A stretch of DNA of 64,000 bases from contig NC_091020.1 of the NCBI RefSeq assembly GCF_041296385.1, forward strand, positions 24,774,501 through 24,838,500. Reading direction: 5' to 3'. Shown piece by piece: positions 14,938 through 27,900 of the stretch; the first letter of the stretch is position 1, and every line of letters begins with the position of its first letter. This DNA comes from Aphelocoma coerulescens (taxonomy: Eukaryota > Chordata > Aves > Passeriformes > Corvidae). The position numbers were made by a program, and so were the translations under genes. Below the pieces are notes generated by a model. That model did not search any database. It saw only the letters and a program-made list of their open reading frames with translations, and was not told the DNA's origin.

Positions 14938-17900
14938 GAGAATCTGAAGAATTTTAATTTTTCCAGACTGCATACCGGGTTTAATTCCTTATTCTCTGTT
15001 ACTATTGTCTATAAGCTCACTTGACAATTTTCAACTCTTCAGATTTACAGCCATTCCTAGCAAACTATTTCATCCACAAATAAACACAACCATCCTTTTT
15101 CTGAAGGCAAGAGGAAAATATATAGAAAGCACACAGATGTTTGGCAAGTACATCAAAGCTAGGCTAAGTCAGTACAAAAACCCTCCCCAAAACCCTTGAC
15201 GTTCTTAGTGCTTTAACAACACAATCAAATTTTAAATATGAACAGAGGGGGATTCCAAATGGGTACATACCATCTACAATAATAAATTAATTGGAAGTGC
15301 ACAGAAACTTGGACTACAGAGAGCTGTACACTGAATTAGATGTCTTCATGTGCCACTTCATTTTGTGAGACCAGGCACACTGAGTCTGAATAAATCTTTG
15401 CTTTTCACATTAACATGAAATTAGATGAGGTTGGCCAGTGATATCAACTCCTGGCCAGTAGGTATCAGCTTACTGTCTTTGGCAAAGTCCTGCTCCTGTG
15501 TTCTCTGCACAGCTGGAGAAGATGGTACTTGGCTCCTTGAACCCTGCAATTCGCTGCTGTCCCAAGTACAGTCACTTCAGATGCTCTTGGATCTCTGGAG
15601 AGCAGAGAGCACTTTACCCCCCAACAATATTTCATAACTTCAGCATGTAATACCTTTTCCAAAGGAGGACAGATGTGCAGGAGTAGTTTCAGTCTTCCAA
15701 GAAGTTTTCCATCAGGATCCTAATTTTTCTCTGTCTGTGCAGTCCAAGAGCATAACCACAGCCCCTGCAAGACTGAAGTCAGGAGGCTGCTGCTCGAGCA
15801 ATTCCTGCTGCCAGGAGACCATCCAGCTGCCCATTTGCTCCTCGGGTCTGGAGCTGCAGCTGCAAGGAGGCCTGCCAGCACACAGCTACTCTGCTTTTTG
15901 GAGAATTTTGAAAAGGGCATTGTGGAAGAATAGCTTGAGCCTAGCTTGTCCTACAAGGGAAGTTTCAGCCAGAAGCCATTATGCCAAACATTCGGGTTTT
16001 TGAAGGGATATACAGGTATCATATGGAATTGGTGGGGAAGAGAGACTTTTCTTTTCAGAATACCATATATCCTAGTTACAGGAAAGGAACCAGCAATAAT
16101 ACCTATCTGCACTCACAGGTTTGGTTTCAGGTTGTTTTGGTTTTTTTTTAATTTTTATTTTGGAGACTTTGAAGAAGAGAGGAAAGAAGAGGAACATTCT
16201 GAGCTCAAAGAATTTCACTCTTGGCATGCCAAAGCCAGCAGTAGAAATGCCTGGATCTTCCACGGTGGCTTGGACATGTGCCACAGTAAAAGAAGCTGCT
16301 TCACAGCGAGCCCTGTCCTTGAGGGAACACATTTCAGATCATTCAGCTTCAGGGAGAAGGGGCTACTTCCCTTCTCTACAGAGAGCCCCAACCTCTATGT
16401 GGGTACGTGTACTGCCCCTGCCCAAAGAGCCAGCAGGCTATTCAGTCAGCCCTAGGGAATAAGGACACAAACAAGTTGTCATATTCCACAGAAAGGCATC
16501 AAATCCATGATGATGTTCAAGGTGGATTACTGTGGGCTAAAGTAGTAGAAACCCTGCAAAAAAGCAGAAGGGAGAAGAAGCTGATGGAAAAGAAGACGGT
16601 TGCATGCCCAAAATGCCAATGGAAAGTCAGGGTTTCAGTAGGGGTTTGGAGTCTGAAGCTGAAGGACAGACACAGATTAACTTTCCAATAGCTGCAGTCA
16701 CCTTAGGAAGTGTTATTTGTTTTTGCAAATTACTATTAGGACACAGTAGTTTTTGCTTACTATCCATTTTTTTTTTGCCAGGAAATCCTGATGCTGCCAC
16801 CACATGATTAAGAAGTCACTCAAATTCAGCAGAAACACTCCAGTGTCTTTGGCTGTAGTCACTCTACAAAGATCAGTTGGGATCCTGTGACATCTGACAG
16901 TTTTCCTCTCCTCCAAGACTGACATTAACCAAAAGTCTCCTATTCAAAACAAAATGCTAGACAGAACACAACCGACATTCCTATTTTGGGAAAGTCTGGA
17001 TTGGGAACCTCATTTCTCATCTTGAACCCACGTGTAGCTGTTTAAGTGTAGTTCAGGAGCCATTTGATATTTACAGTTTATTCCTTTGAATGCTATAGAA
17101 AGCTAATAAAAGAGTGAGAATCATCAGCAGAATGTACTACAAAATGCAACATGGAGTAAACCGGAGCAAACACTGATCATTTCATACCACTGCTGCCCAC
17201 CAAGGACCTTCAGCACCACAGAAGAGATATGGTTTTGGGAAAGAGCAACTTCATGACAAGTTGAGAGCTAGAAAACTCCAGTTTTTTGAAGAGAGGCTGG
17301 GTATTCTACTCCCACCTCATCCCAAGCCTGCTCATTTTCATAAGGAACTGTACTTGGATTTTCCAGAGTGGCTGCCACCTATTCAGAAACCAGTCTTGAG
17401 CAGAAATAGCAAGGTTGCACTTCTGCCAGTTCTTCAGCCCCTGCCTGGTCACGCTGTAAAGTCCTCTGACTCTGAAATCCCTTCTACCAGCCTTCAAATG
17501 GTAATTTCTGAACACTTTCAGGCAAAATTCCACCAACAAAAATACTATTGCTTTGAAACAGAAGAGGACAGACAAACATCCAAATACAAATTGAAAGCAC
17601 CTGCTCAAAAGACTCCACTAGTATCTCAACAGTCCTTGACTAGTCAAGACCTCACATTTTTATTTTTAAAACGTACTTCTGCCATGGTTCTTGGACCCCT
17701 TAAACCAACATCATCAAATTCCACTACAGATTTAGACTTGTAAAGTGTACAACGTGACTTTACTTCTCCAAGCACAGAGTAAGAGTCTTGTGAGAAGGCT
17801 TTGCTTCTGCCAGCATCCACTTCCAAATTCTCCAGCCCTGGACAGCAGAGAAACAAAACAAAACAGGATGGCTGCGTAACAGCGGTCAGCCTCCTGCGCA

Positions 17901-20900
17901 CTCCAGAGCTTCCTGGCTACTGCTGCCTTATGAATTTTGTGAGCTGTCAAACGGAGCCAGGTCCATCCGCCTGCCCGCTGGCTTTGAACTGCACAGCCTG
18001 GGTCACCACGTGCCATGCCAGTGCACTGTTCTCTCATGTGCATGGAACAGGAAGCACAGCTCTGTCGTTTTAGGGAAGATTATGAAGTTGTACAAACACC
18101 CAACTAAACAAAAACCTGATATGGCCCATCCTGAGAGATGGAGAGATGCACACAAATATCATGCCCAGCTGGGCACACGGTTATAAGAACTAGAATGATC
18201 AGGGACTACTTATTGACTTGAACAAAGCTGATATCCAAACCCATTCACTGGCAAAACTGTACAATTCCAGTCAATCAGTTGATCATTGTCTCAGTGTTGG
18301 CATTCCTGAATGGAAAGCAGCAAAAGAGCAGAGAAAGGTGGATGGAAAACATGACCAGCAATGCAACTCATTTTCCTCCTTGATACTATAAGTTAACACA
18401 GGCAGCAGGGAGCACAAGAAGGAAAAATTAAGGAAGAGAGAAGAGGGCATGAAAAAAGGATACATCTGAGTAGCAGACATCAAGAAAGAAGTCAATTTTA
18501 ACTATCCTTTGCCTTTCAGGCCACCCAGCACTTCCCACAACTAATGCACCTGGACCATTTTCAAGGATGCTGGCCACACACTGCTCACATAAACTTCATG
18601 GGATTAACACTACAGCCTGCAGGATGAATCACTCATATATCTTTCTTTTTTTATCCCACATTAAAATCTGAAAAGGAAGAACACAGTGGCTTGCTCATAA
18701 CAAATATTCTCTCTATACTCTCCAAAACCATGCAAAGGACTTGTTAAAAATTAGATATTGCTAAGGCTACAGATACAACAAATAGCTAAAGAACAGCAGA
18801 AGACGGTACACCTAACAATGTAAAGTAGCTCAGGAGCTTTTATTTTGGTGCTACATACTCCTTTGGAATGTATCACAAGTAGAAGCTGTGTGTCTCAAGT
18901 GTGAGCTGGTCATTGGTGAGAACTCAGCAGAACTTGCCTTACTGGGTCAATTTCTCCCAGAAAGAGGGACTGTTCAGCTTCAGAAGTCAAAGATAAGTAG
19001 TTCTGACCTCAGCTACAGCTCCAGTTGAACAGGGGTGACTAAAGTTGTAAAATTTGCTTTCTGAACTGATGGCTGTTTTTAACAATCTAGGTCAGGCTCA
19101 ACTACAGCAACTGAGGCTCTTTCCTGCCAATTCAAAAGAAAAACACTAAGTACCAATGGCTGAGTTGACTCCAGAGCACTACCTTGTAAGTCCAGTTCTA
19201 GTCCATCCACCAAGACCTGATGATGACACAGCTTTACAGCTACAGAAGAATGCCTCAGCATCACATTGTCAAGGTAAAACATTGTAAAACTTCAGTCCCA
19301 AAGAAACACAGGATTTTGGTTTCCTTGAACTAAGGAACATGCTGTGTTACATTTCCTTATATTAGAATGTGCTCCTGACAGGAGAAATTAGAGAAGGATT
19401 TAGCTTTCACAAAAAAAGCATTAATCACATTAGGTTCTTGACAGAAGGTACAGGAAATCAGTGAAAAGGAAGGAGAGACACAGCAGAATAAATGATACCC
19501 AGGAAGTCACTAATCTCCACCTGCATTCAGTTTTTCTCCTTTCAGATCTTCCCCTCTGTGTGCATTTAAATTTCCACTAAATTTACCTGAGGCCACTCAA
19601 GTAGTCCATTCAGAAGTCTGCTTAAATAAGAGGCAAAGAAGAAACAGAGGAAGGATTATATGATTTGAGAATATGGAGAAGAATTACTAGTTTAGGCAAG
19701 TTTCAGCTGTAGCAGACAGTTTTCTTGATGTACCAAGGACTTGGCATGGTTTGCTCACAAAAGCCAGAGTAGCTCATTTGGCAGCCTGCAGCCATTGCTA
19801 AGGTACAGGTGAGTCTGGCCCAGTCACTAATTCAATTTCTGTCACTGCAGTGCCTCCAAGACACACTTGCCAAAGGCAAGTGCATGCCCAAGCATTCAGC
19901 CTCTGCCATGTCTGCACATAATCGGTGGAAAAAAGGCCCTTGTGCAACTCAAGTGCACCATGTAAGGAGGTCTCAACACTGGCATCTGTCACAGCATTAT
20001 AAAGGGTGGCTATGTCTCATCTGTAATGGAAGTTTCTCTGAAACCACCAGCTTTTTCCCTCAAATGTCTCTACACAACAATTCCCGGTATCCAGAGCCGA
20101 ATTTAAACCAGCGTCAGCAGGGATCTTGCAAGACATCCCCAGAACCATCCAGATCCCGAGATCCCACATGCACATTCTGCAGACAGTGTCCTTATTGTGG
20201 GATGTTGGCTTCTGTTTAGGATTGTTTGCCAGGGAGGCTCTGGGGTGGCAGAGGGAAAGCAACACCCTTTCATGTGGCTGACTCTCAAACCTGGACACTT
20301 CTGTGAAAGAGATACTTAACTTCCCAGTTCTCAGTTAAGTGGAAAGGTTCACACGCCAACCCCAGAAGCTCACTTCTTATTTTAAAACCAACAGGCTAAC
20401 AGTCCAGGAAGCACATAGTCAGCTCTAAAAATACAAAGACATCTGGAATGACCAAATGTGTAATTTAACTTGTAGCTAGTACAGGAACCAGCTCTGCTTC
20501 CTGTATTCAGGAGGAGCAAAACAAGCATTTTCTACAGGACTCAGTTATCCCATTTGCCTGGCAATGAAAATAGCACCCTATTTCTGGTCATTCTGCTTCT
20601 ACATGCTACATTTTACTTTTATTCAAGGACATTTTGGTCACAGAAGGTCTACTTGAATAGGGAATAATTTTCAAGCTCACCCTGAGCATACAGCCATCCT
20701 GTAATTTTGATTCTTCACACTCTGTGGAGCATTTCCTTCTTGGTAACAATATAGAATTTTAGTCAGAATTAAGAACAAAACCTCAAAGAAACTGTCCCTC
20801 AGACTCCTGATGCTGTTTGCAGGCAAACAAGCAAACTTCACCTTCTCTCCCATGAGTCAGTGTGTGCAGTCTTGGCCTTGTGGACACCCAGAAGTGCCGA

Positions 20901-22453
20901 CTCTTCAAAGTGGTTTCCAGGACACTGAATAAACTGGTCTTGAGTTTAATCCTAGGGTTTTAATGGTCAGTGAGGGACCTTGCCAGATTCCTATCCTAAA
21001 TCTTCAGCAATACTCAAAGAATGGGTTATTCCAAGCAGCTCTGCTTTTCCTCATGCATGGAGGCCTCCAATAACATCCAAAAGCTACGAAAGTCCATGTG
21101 GGAGATTGAAGTGGCATTTCTGAACTTACCAATGTTCAAGCCAGCCATTCAGGTTTAATGCTAGATGCTGTTCTTCCAACCTTAGGGTCACCACTTCATG
21201 GAGATTTACCTTGCACAACCCCTCCCCATCACTTTCATTGTGTTCCAGTAGGGATCATGTTTAGGGCCTTTGTAACTTCATTTCAGATTCAACCCACCGA
21301 AATTCATCATTCCACCTGCCAGATTTTGTCCCTAAGAGCTATTTGTCCTTTAAGAAGGATACATTCCACCTGCACATATGGTCACAGTTTGAGAGCCAGT
21401 GCAGCGCCTCAAGACCTGGACATCAAATCATGAAGGTGTTACCTTGCCCTCATCAGCACAGATGCATGCCTGCCAGCATTGGTCTGGCTAGTCAAGCTGG
21501 GCTAGTCATGAGAAAGCAACTTTCTCTTTTATTCAAGTATCAAAACAGCCTGGGATTCTTAAACAAACGTGTCAGGTTTATTAATAAAGGAGCAAAATGA
21601 AGCTCAGTCTGCAGCACAAGTGCACCTAGCACTGCCCTAACCCTCCAGGGGCTGGGAGACAGGATTGCATTACAGTCCAACCCACCAGCATGCTTACCAG
21701 AAAGGGTGTGCATGTGTGTACCAGATCAGCTGGAGGCAGTTCTGCGACTGAATTACAACAACTTTTCAAAGCAACACATTAGGGCATCCAGCACACATTC
21801 CCATTGCAGGAAGAAATAGGAGATACAGACTCAGGCGAGGTCTGGGAAATACTTGCTGTTATCACCAAGACGAAGTTTGACTATGTTGCCAACACAACTG
21901 CAGTCAGGCTTCATCTGAAATAAAGTGATGTCCCACTGCATGTGCAACTTTCAGATGAAGTCACACTGTATCAAGATACAAAAAACCAAACTTGCCAATA
22001 AATGTAGTAACGAGAAGCCGGCCAGTAAAACAGAGCTCCAAGAGAGCCCATCTCATCTGCTGCCTCTTCTAGAATTGCTTTGGTTAACCCAGCTGTGAGC
22101 CAACACCTTTCTACCAAAAAAATAATTAAATTCTCCACCAAGAATGCCAGGAAGTTTGATGTCCCAGCCCGAGGGGGTGGATGGGAAGAGCCAACATGCA
22201 CCCATCTGTCATGCCACCCTCCTAAATCTCATTGTATTATGAAACTCCTAAGGAGGGCAATTACTTCCATAGGTTTTGCTAAATCTGAAAATGGACAAGA
22301 AACTGGTTTGTGGTAAAACTGAACTCTTTTTAACATGAAAGCCAAAGGCATGCAGTTATGTTGCTGGTCGTAACTGAAACGCGTCTGCTAATGATTACAG
22401 CTTCCATTTTGGTGCCAAAGTAGTATTGGAACTGCTTATTTGCTGTGCAGCTT

Positions 22454-22463
22454 GGGGGGGGGG
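22454..22463 (+). repeat. G10 run
   Basis: Ten consecutive G in AT-rich intron. Prone to sequencing and replication slippage. Confidence 0.8.
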
Positions 22464-24918
22464 AATCTCTTCCATCCTTTATTAATCTTGTCCTCATCTG
22501 ACACAACAAAAATGCACCATCAGTCTTTTGCTTACTTTGAAAAACAGGCCTGAAAGTCACTACAAGAGCCAAAGTCTTTGTGTATAATTATTGTCTTGAC
22601 TAACTAGAACAAAGGGCAGAAAACATCAGTCATTATGCATTAAATTTAGTATTTTGGGGACTTATTTAAAGACATTTCACTGACCTGCTTTCTTAAAAGA
22701 AACTTTGATATAACAAAAAACTATGAAATAATTCAAAATAAATTAATTTTTAGGTTTTTTTGGTTGGTTTTTTTTAAAGCAGTCACATCCAACGGAATGT
22801 AGCTCACAGGGTAACTATGGGACTCATTGGAAGGCCTCAGCAATATACTTGTATCTTCTTGGCCCCAGGTAGTTTCTTGCAGCAGTGCTAAGCTGGTGAC
22901 CTATTTGGCCGATATGGGAAACTCAATCATTAGCAAGTTTATGCATTCCAATATGAAAAGCAGATTTTCCTTGGAGATATTTTCTTGGAGCAGGTTTCAG
23001 GGTCCCAAAACTGGCAGACTGCATAAATAAAGTAAGGAGTAAAGGCTCCAACAGGGGATGCTATGTAACATTTTTTCCTTTTTAGCCTGCCATCCTGGGC
23101 TCCAAACAGGGTATGCAGGAGAAACGGGGAATAAAGCATAGAGTCTCAGCAGAGCAGGATTAAATGAGAAGGGAAAGAGGAAGAAACTTGCAGGCAGCTG
23201 GAAATTTCAGAATTGAAGTTTTCAGAGGCCTGGTGCATATCCTACTATTCAGGAGTTTGCATGCAAGGCAAACCTAAAGGCAGCAAAGCCTGTGCCACTG
23301 CTTCTCCACTGTTACCGATGTGACCTGCTGGTCTGAAGCTAAAGTGCCTGTATGCACAACTAAGTCTTCAAGTCTGGTTTCAGTGGTCACATCCTCTCCC
23401 CAGCAGACAGACTAACAGGGCAGTCTCAGAAATCCTGGAACAGATTTCATGCCCACAGCTAGCAAATATGAAGTCCAGACAGGCTTGCTCCTTCTGCTGC
23501 TCCCCAAGGTCTGAGGGGTCTCAGCGCCTTGGATATGGAGAAATCGAAACAGATGCAGATGAGAAACAATCTTTGCAAGGGCTGACACTGATTTTTTTTC
23601 TTCCCCTTTGAAATACACTCCTTGTGGTTTGAAGAAAAGTCTCCTCACATGCTGACCTGGCAACCATGTGAGACTTCTTTCAGTCCTGCCTGTGTGAAAG
23701 CTTGGCCCCAGCAAGCTCTGCTGGCACTTGTCAAGCAGGGGAGTTCCTCTCTTTAGGCTCATTTCCATTTCTTGAGAAATTAGAGAAATGTAGATGTTCT
23801 CTAATCTACAGTTAGATTGGAGATCTAACTACAGTTGAATGGGTAGTATATTGTTCTACATCAAGCCAGGTGGAGGGAAGTTGAAAAGGGAACCTGTTTA
23901 CTTCAGCGGGATGCTTAGAAGACAGCATGGAAAAAAAACAGCCCTAGAGATAAATATTTAATGTATTTGGAGACTTCTTATTCACAGCAATCACCCTTCT
24001 CCCGAGCTTTGAGAAATCTGGAGGTGTGGGAGAGTTATCCCACAGAGGCATGACATCAGCTAAAGAAAAGGCAGATCAATGCAAAAGTCAAAGTGGTTGG
24101 ACTTTAGGTATCTCCACAAAATGGAAAAAACCCCACATAACTGAACTAGCCCCGTCAGAACACCAGTTGCCCAAGATTAAGACAAACAATGGGTGTAGGA
24201 CTAGAAAAATTAATATAAACCACACCCTATAGCGCAAAACATTTGAAAAGATAGGTTCTAGAGGGACAGTTTCAAATTGGAAGTTGTTTCATCATGTCAA
24301 TCTGGAGAGATGTTTCTTTAAAAGTGAACACTACATAAAAGGAATCTGATAGGTAGATTAAAAAGGAGAATGCTTTAGAGAAACATGACCCCATGACATC
24401 TTTTGTGGCCCTATTACTTGTTAATCATTCTTTTCCCTCTATAGGGGAATGAAATGAGGCAGTGCTGCTTGGAAAATAGTAATTCATTTCTTACAACTCT
24501 GAAACCTTCAATTATGAACCCAAGGGAACACCACGACTAGCTAACTTTTGCAAGGCTTTATAAATACACTGAAGGTCACTTTAGTATGACATTGAACTGC
24601 TCCCAACTCCAGTGGGACCCAAATAACACAAGCCACAGTCAACAACTCCATCCCAGCAGGCAAAACATCCCCAGCAGCAGAGCTCCAGAACAGCCTGAAG
24701 GTGTCCCAGGAAAGCTTCAGCAGAACGAGGCACTGCAAAGAGCAGAGTTTTAGCAGACAGCCGTATTTCAAGTGTTCTTAATGAGCTTGTCATCAAGGAG
24801 GCAGAGCAAATACCAACTGCAATTCGAAGCTGGGCAAAGGAAAACCAAGCAAGGAGGTCTTTGAAATGCAGAAGAGCTTCCCAGAAGAGATGGAAATGTC
24901 ACAGCACACTTAAAGGGA

Positions 24919-24964
24919 CACTCTCCCCTTCTCACAGGGTTCACTCTCCCCTTCTCACAGGGTT
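24919..24964. repeat. Perfect tandem duplication, 2 x 23 bp
   Basis: A unit starting CACTCTCCCC and ending CACAGGGTT occurs twice back to back (24919-24941 and 24942-24964) with no mismatch, so the duplication is probably recent. Confidence 0.9.
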
Positions 24965-27900
24965 GGAATGAATAGTACCAGCAGAAAAGCCGGAGCCCAC
25001 CTTCGTCCCTTTGCACGGTCACAAAACAATAGGCATTTCAGAGGTGGCAGTGGAGAACAACCTCGTTTTCCACAGTGATAGAGGACAACTACAAAACAAA
25101 CGGAGTAATAACAACCCTGCTTTGGTTCCAACACAGAGAATTACCTTCCAAGCTCTTAAACAGAAACAAACATCAATTGCCATGTAAGTTACTAAGTGGG
25201 GCAGAGGAAGCCATTTAGACATCACAAGATAGCAACATAAATATTACAAAACATTCATAATTCAAGCATTTTGTTTTACGCCGCAACATCCCAAGCTCAG
25301 CTGAGATGTTGGTGTGGTGATGCTCAAGCAATAGGCAGGTCTAGGAGCTTCAGTCCCACCCCCTTATCATTCAAACCTATGTACAGGGCAGCCTTGAACT
25401 GCAGCTCAGAGGTAACTACTTCAGAAATGTGGCATGATTCTTTTCTGGGCACAGTAAATGCAAGTTAAATTGTGACGAGGGCTTCAGCCATACCAACATG
25501 CTTTGACTGCTGAAAGTAAAACAGCCAGAAAAGAAAGCAGCTACCATGCTCGTTATCCTTGCAGAGGCAGAGTTAAAAATTCAACCAGATTAGAAAAAAG
25601 GCAAGAAAAAAGGCATTCAGAAAATAGCTTACAAAACAATCACCAGAGAGGTCAGAGTAGGCTGTAAAGGGCTGCTTCCAGCTTACTACATCTGCTAAAG
25701 TCATTAGACAGTGTCACCCCACCCTTGGGCTCCCAAGAGCAAGAGCAGAGGAGGGAGGGCTCCTCCTCATCTCCCACTGGCCCGGCTGTTTCTGGTTCGA
25801 GTGTAAATTCTCTCCATCCATTCAACATTTTGCAAACAGGCCACTGGAAGAGGGAGTGCCTGTTTGCAGGGTTGGTCAGGCACTGTATTCCCAGAAAGGA
25901 GCTGATTTCCAGGAGAACTTAGCTGGAGCAAATCATCACATCCAGTTTTACCTTTCTGCCCTAAGCTTGCCCCAGGCTTCCCATGGAGCCAGCACAAAAC
26001 CTGGATTAATGTAAATGTCCCTGTTCCTCCTATCAATACTCCATTTCCATCGACTACTTTAAAACAAGGCAGCCAGGTTCCCTCCAGAGACAGCAGTTTC
26101 CAAGACAGCTAAAGTTTAAAATAAAACCCACCCTTTGCAACCAGATGCACCAACAGGATGCTTTGCTTCTGCTGTTGCAGAACAAAGCAAGAGAACAACC
26201 AGCCTTGATCACTGCCTCCAAAAAGCCTGAAGACAAAGACGCTGCTGCAGTGAGACAAGCAAGTGCCATTGAGCATCCTTACTCTCCACACAGACAGCTC
26301 TGAACCTCTGCCTGCCCAGAGAAGCCCTTCTCCAGCCCCAAGTTGCAGGCATTTGAAGGAGAAAAGCATCTCTGCTTTGCCAGCATTGTCGCTGTTTGGA
26401 GAGAAAACTTGTACAAACACTGTTTTTTATGACATTAAACAACTTTCCAGTAACTCCTAGCCAAAAATTCCAAATCACCCACCCTGCCTCCTCAGATGGC
26501 CTGTTTGTCTGCATTAGTACGTACATTGGGCAGAAACTGCAGCAGGACAGGAACTGATTCATAAGTGGATCAAGTATCCTCTGCTGCTGGGCTGGTGCCA
26601 GAAAGGCAGGACACACAGCAAGGCAGCACTGCATTCAGAATGGACACTGAAGGCTACACACCTTTGTTTTTGAAAAAGGGGCTGGGGGTGGTCCTTCCTT
26701 AAACTGGCTCTCCTTGTTAAAAAGTTACGAACTCTGGTACATACAGAAGCAGCAAGACAAGCTGTCCCACATATTTAGTGGTGGCCACTCACCTAAACCC
26801 GTCCTCTGGAATAAAGCCAATGGTTCTAAGGGAAAAGTGTTCAACCTACAGAAGTGTTTGTTTCTCCTCCTCAAATTCCAGACACAGCTCAAGGACTGAT
26901 CAAGAGAAGGGGCTGCTGTATAAGGGAGGATTTACTTCTTATATCATGACCTTGGTCTCCTACAAGGCTTAAAACTCAAATACACAGCCATACACTGGGA
27001 AGAAGTGGAAACACAGACAACTGAAGTAGCTTCTCAGAGCAAACAGCAGGGCAAGGCTGGGCTGGGTATACAAACAGAAATCAAGTCCTGCATCATATCT
27101 GATGAACTACACACTCTTGAAATGCTATGTAAAGGGGAAAAAAAAGTCATTTTCTAAAGAAACCCAACATGCACAATTGCACCTGAAATAGAGCATAATG
27201 TTGGCAATTACTGTGTCTGGCAGCACATCTGACTAGTGGATGCAAAGTTATTGACAATTCACAACCAAACTAGGAAACTGCATTTGCAATTTGGTGTAGA
27301 GCTACAGCCACATTTGAAAGCTAGAAAGCTGCTAGATTGCCACTTATCTGCTAGAATAAACAGAAGTGTACTGGGTTTGGCCAGCTTTTACAAGATAATA
27401 CTAATGCTCAGAGACATTTGCTAGCAGTGCACATGATCCCCTCTGTGTATAAAGGGAGGATCAGGAAGACAAGGACCTAGAAAAAGAGGCAGAGCAGCAA
27501 AAAGCAGATGCAAGATAGAAACACTGATCTCTACAAAATTTAAAACAAAAGCCCCTCCAACGCTAAAGAAAGGTGACTGAAAATCAATGCAACTTGCAAA
27601 AACAGGCATGGCAGAAGGGATATAAAGATGCAAGATTGGTTCCATGAGTTTCAAGAAACCATATTTCTGTTTCTACTTAAAACACTTTAAGGGTGTGCCT
27701 TTAGCCAAGATGCAGCAGTTAACCACGAAAGTAATCTTGGCCCCATGTGGTACCAAATAAACCCACTTACTTAGCAACACCTTCAAATAAAGGGTGCTGT
27801 GTTCCCCATGAAGAGCCAGAAGTCTAACTCAAAAAGCCCTCAATCTGAGAAGAGGGAGCTTCCAACAGGGAAGTCAGTGCATCCTCAGGAACTGAGAGCT

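Noticed and set aside
15946..16455. 169-codon plus-strand open frame
   Set aside because: Chance length; contains homopolymer-derived runs (FFFNFYF, EEERKEEE) and no domain.
17209..17217. REST/NRSF left half-site TTCAGCACC
   Set aside because: The right half (GGACAGCGCC) does not match at normal spacing.
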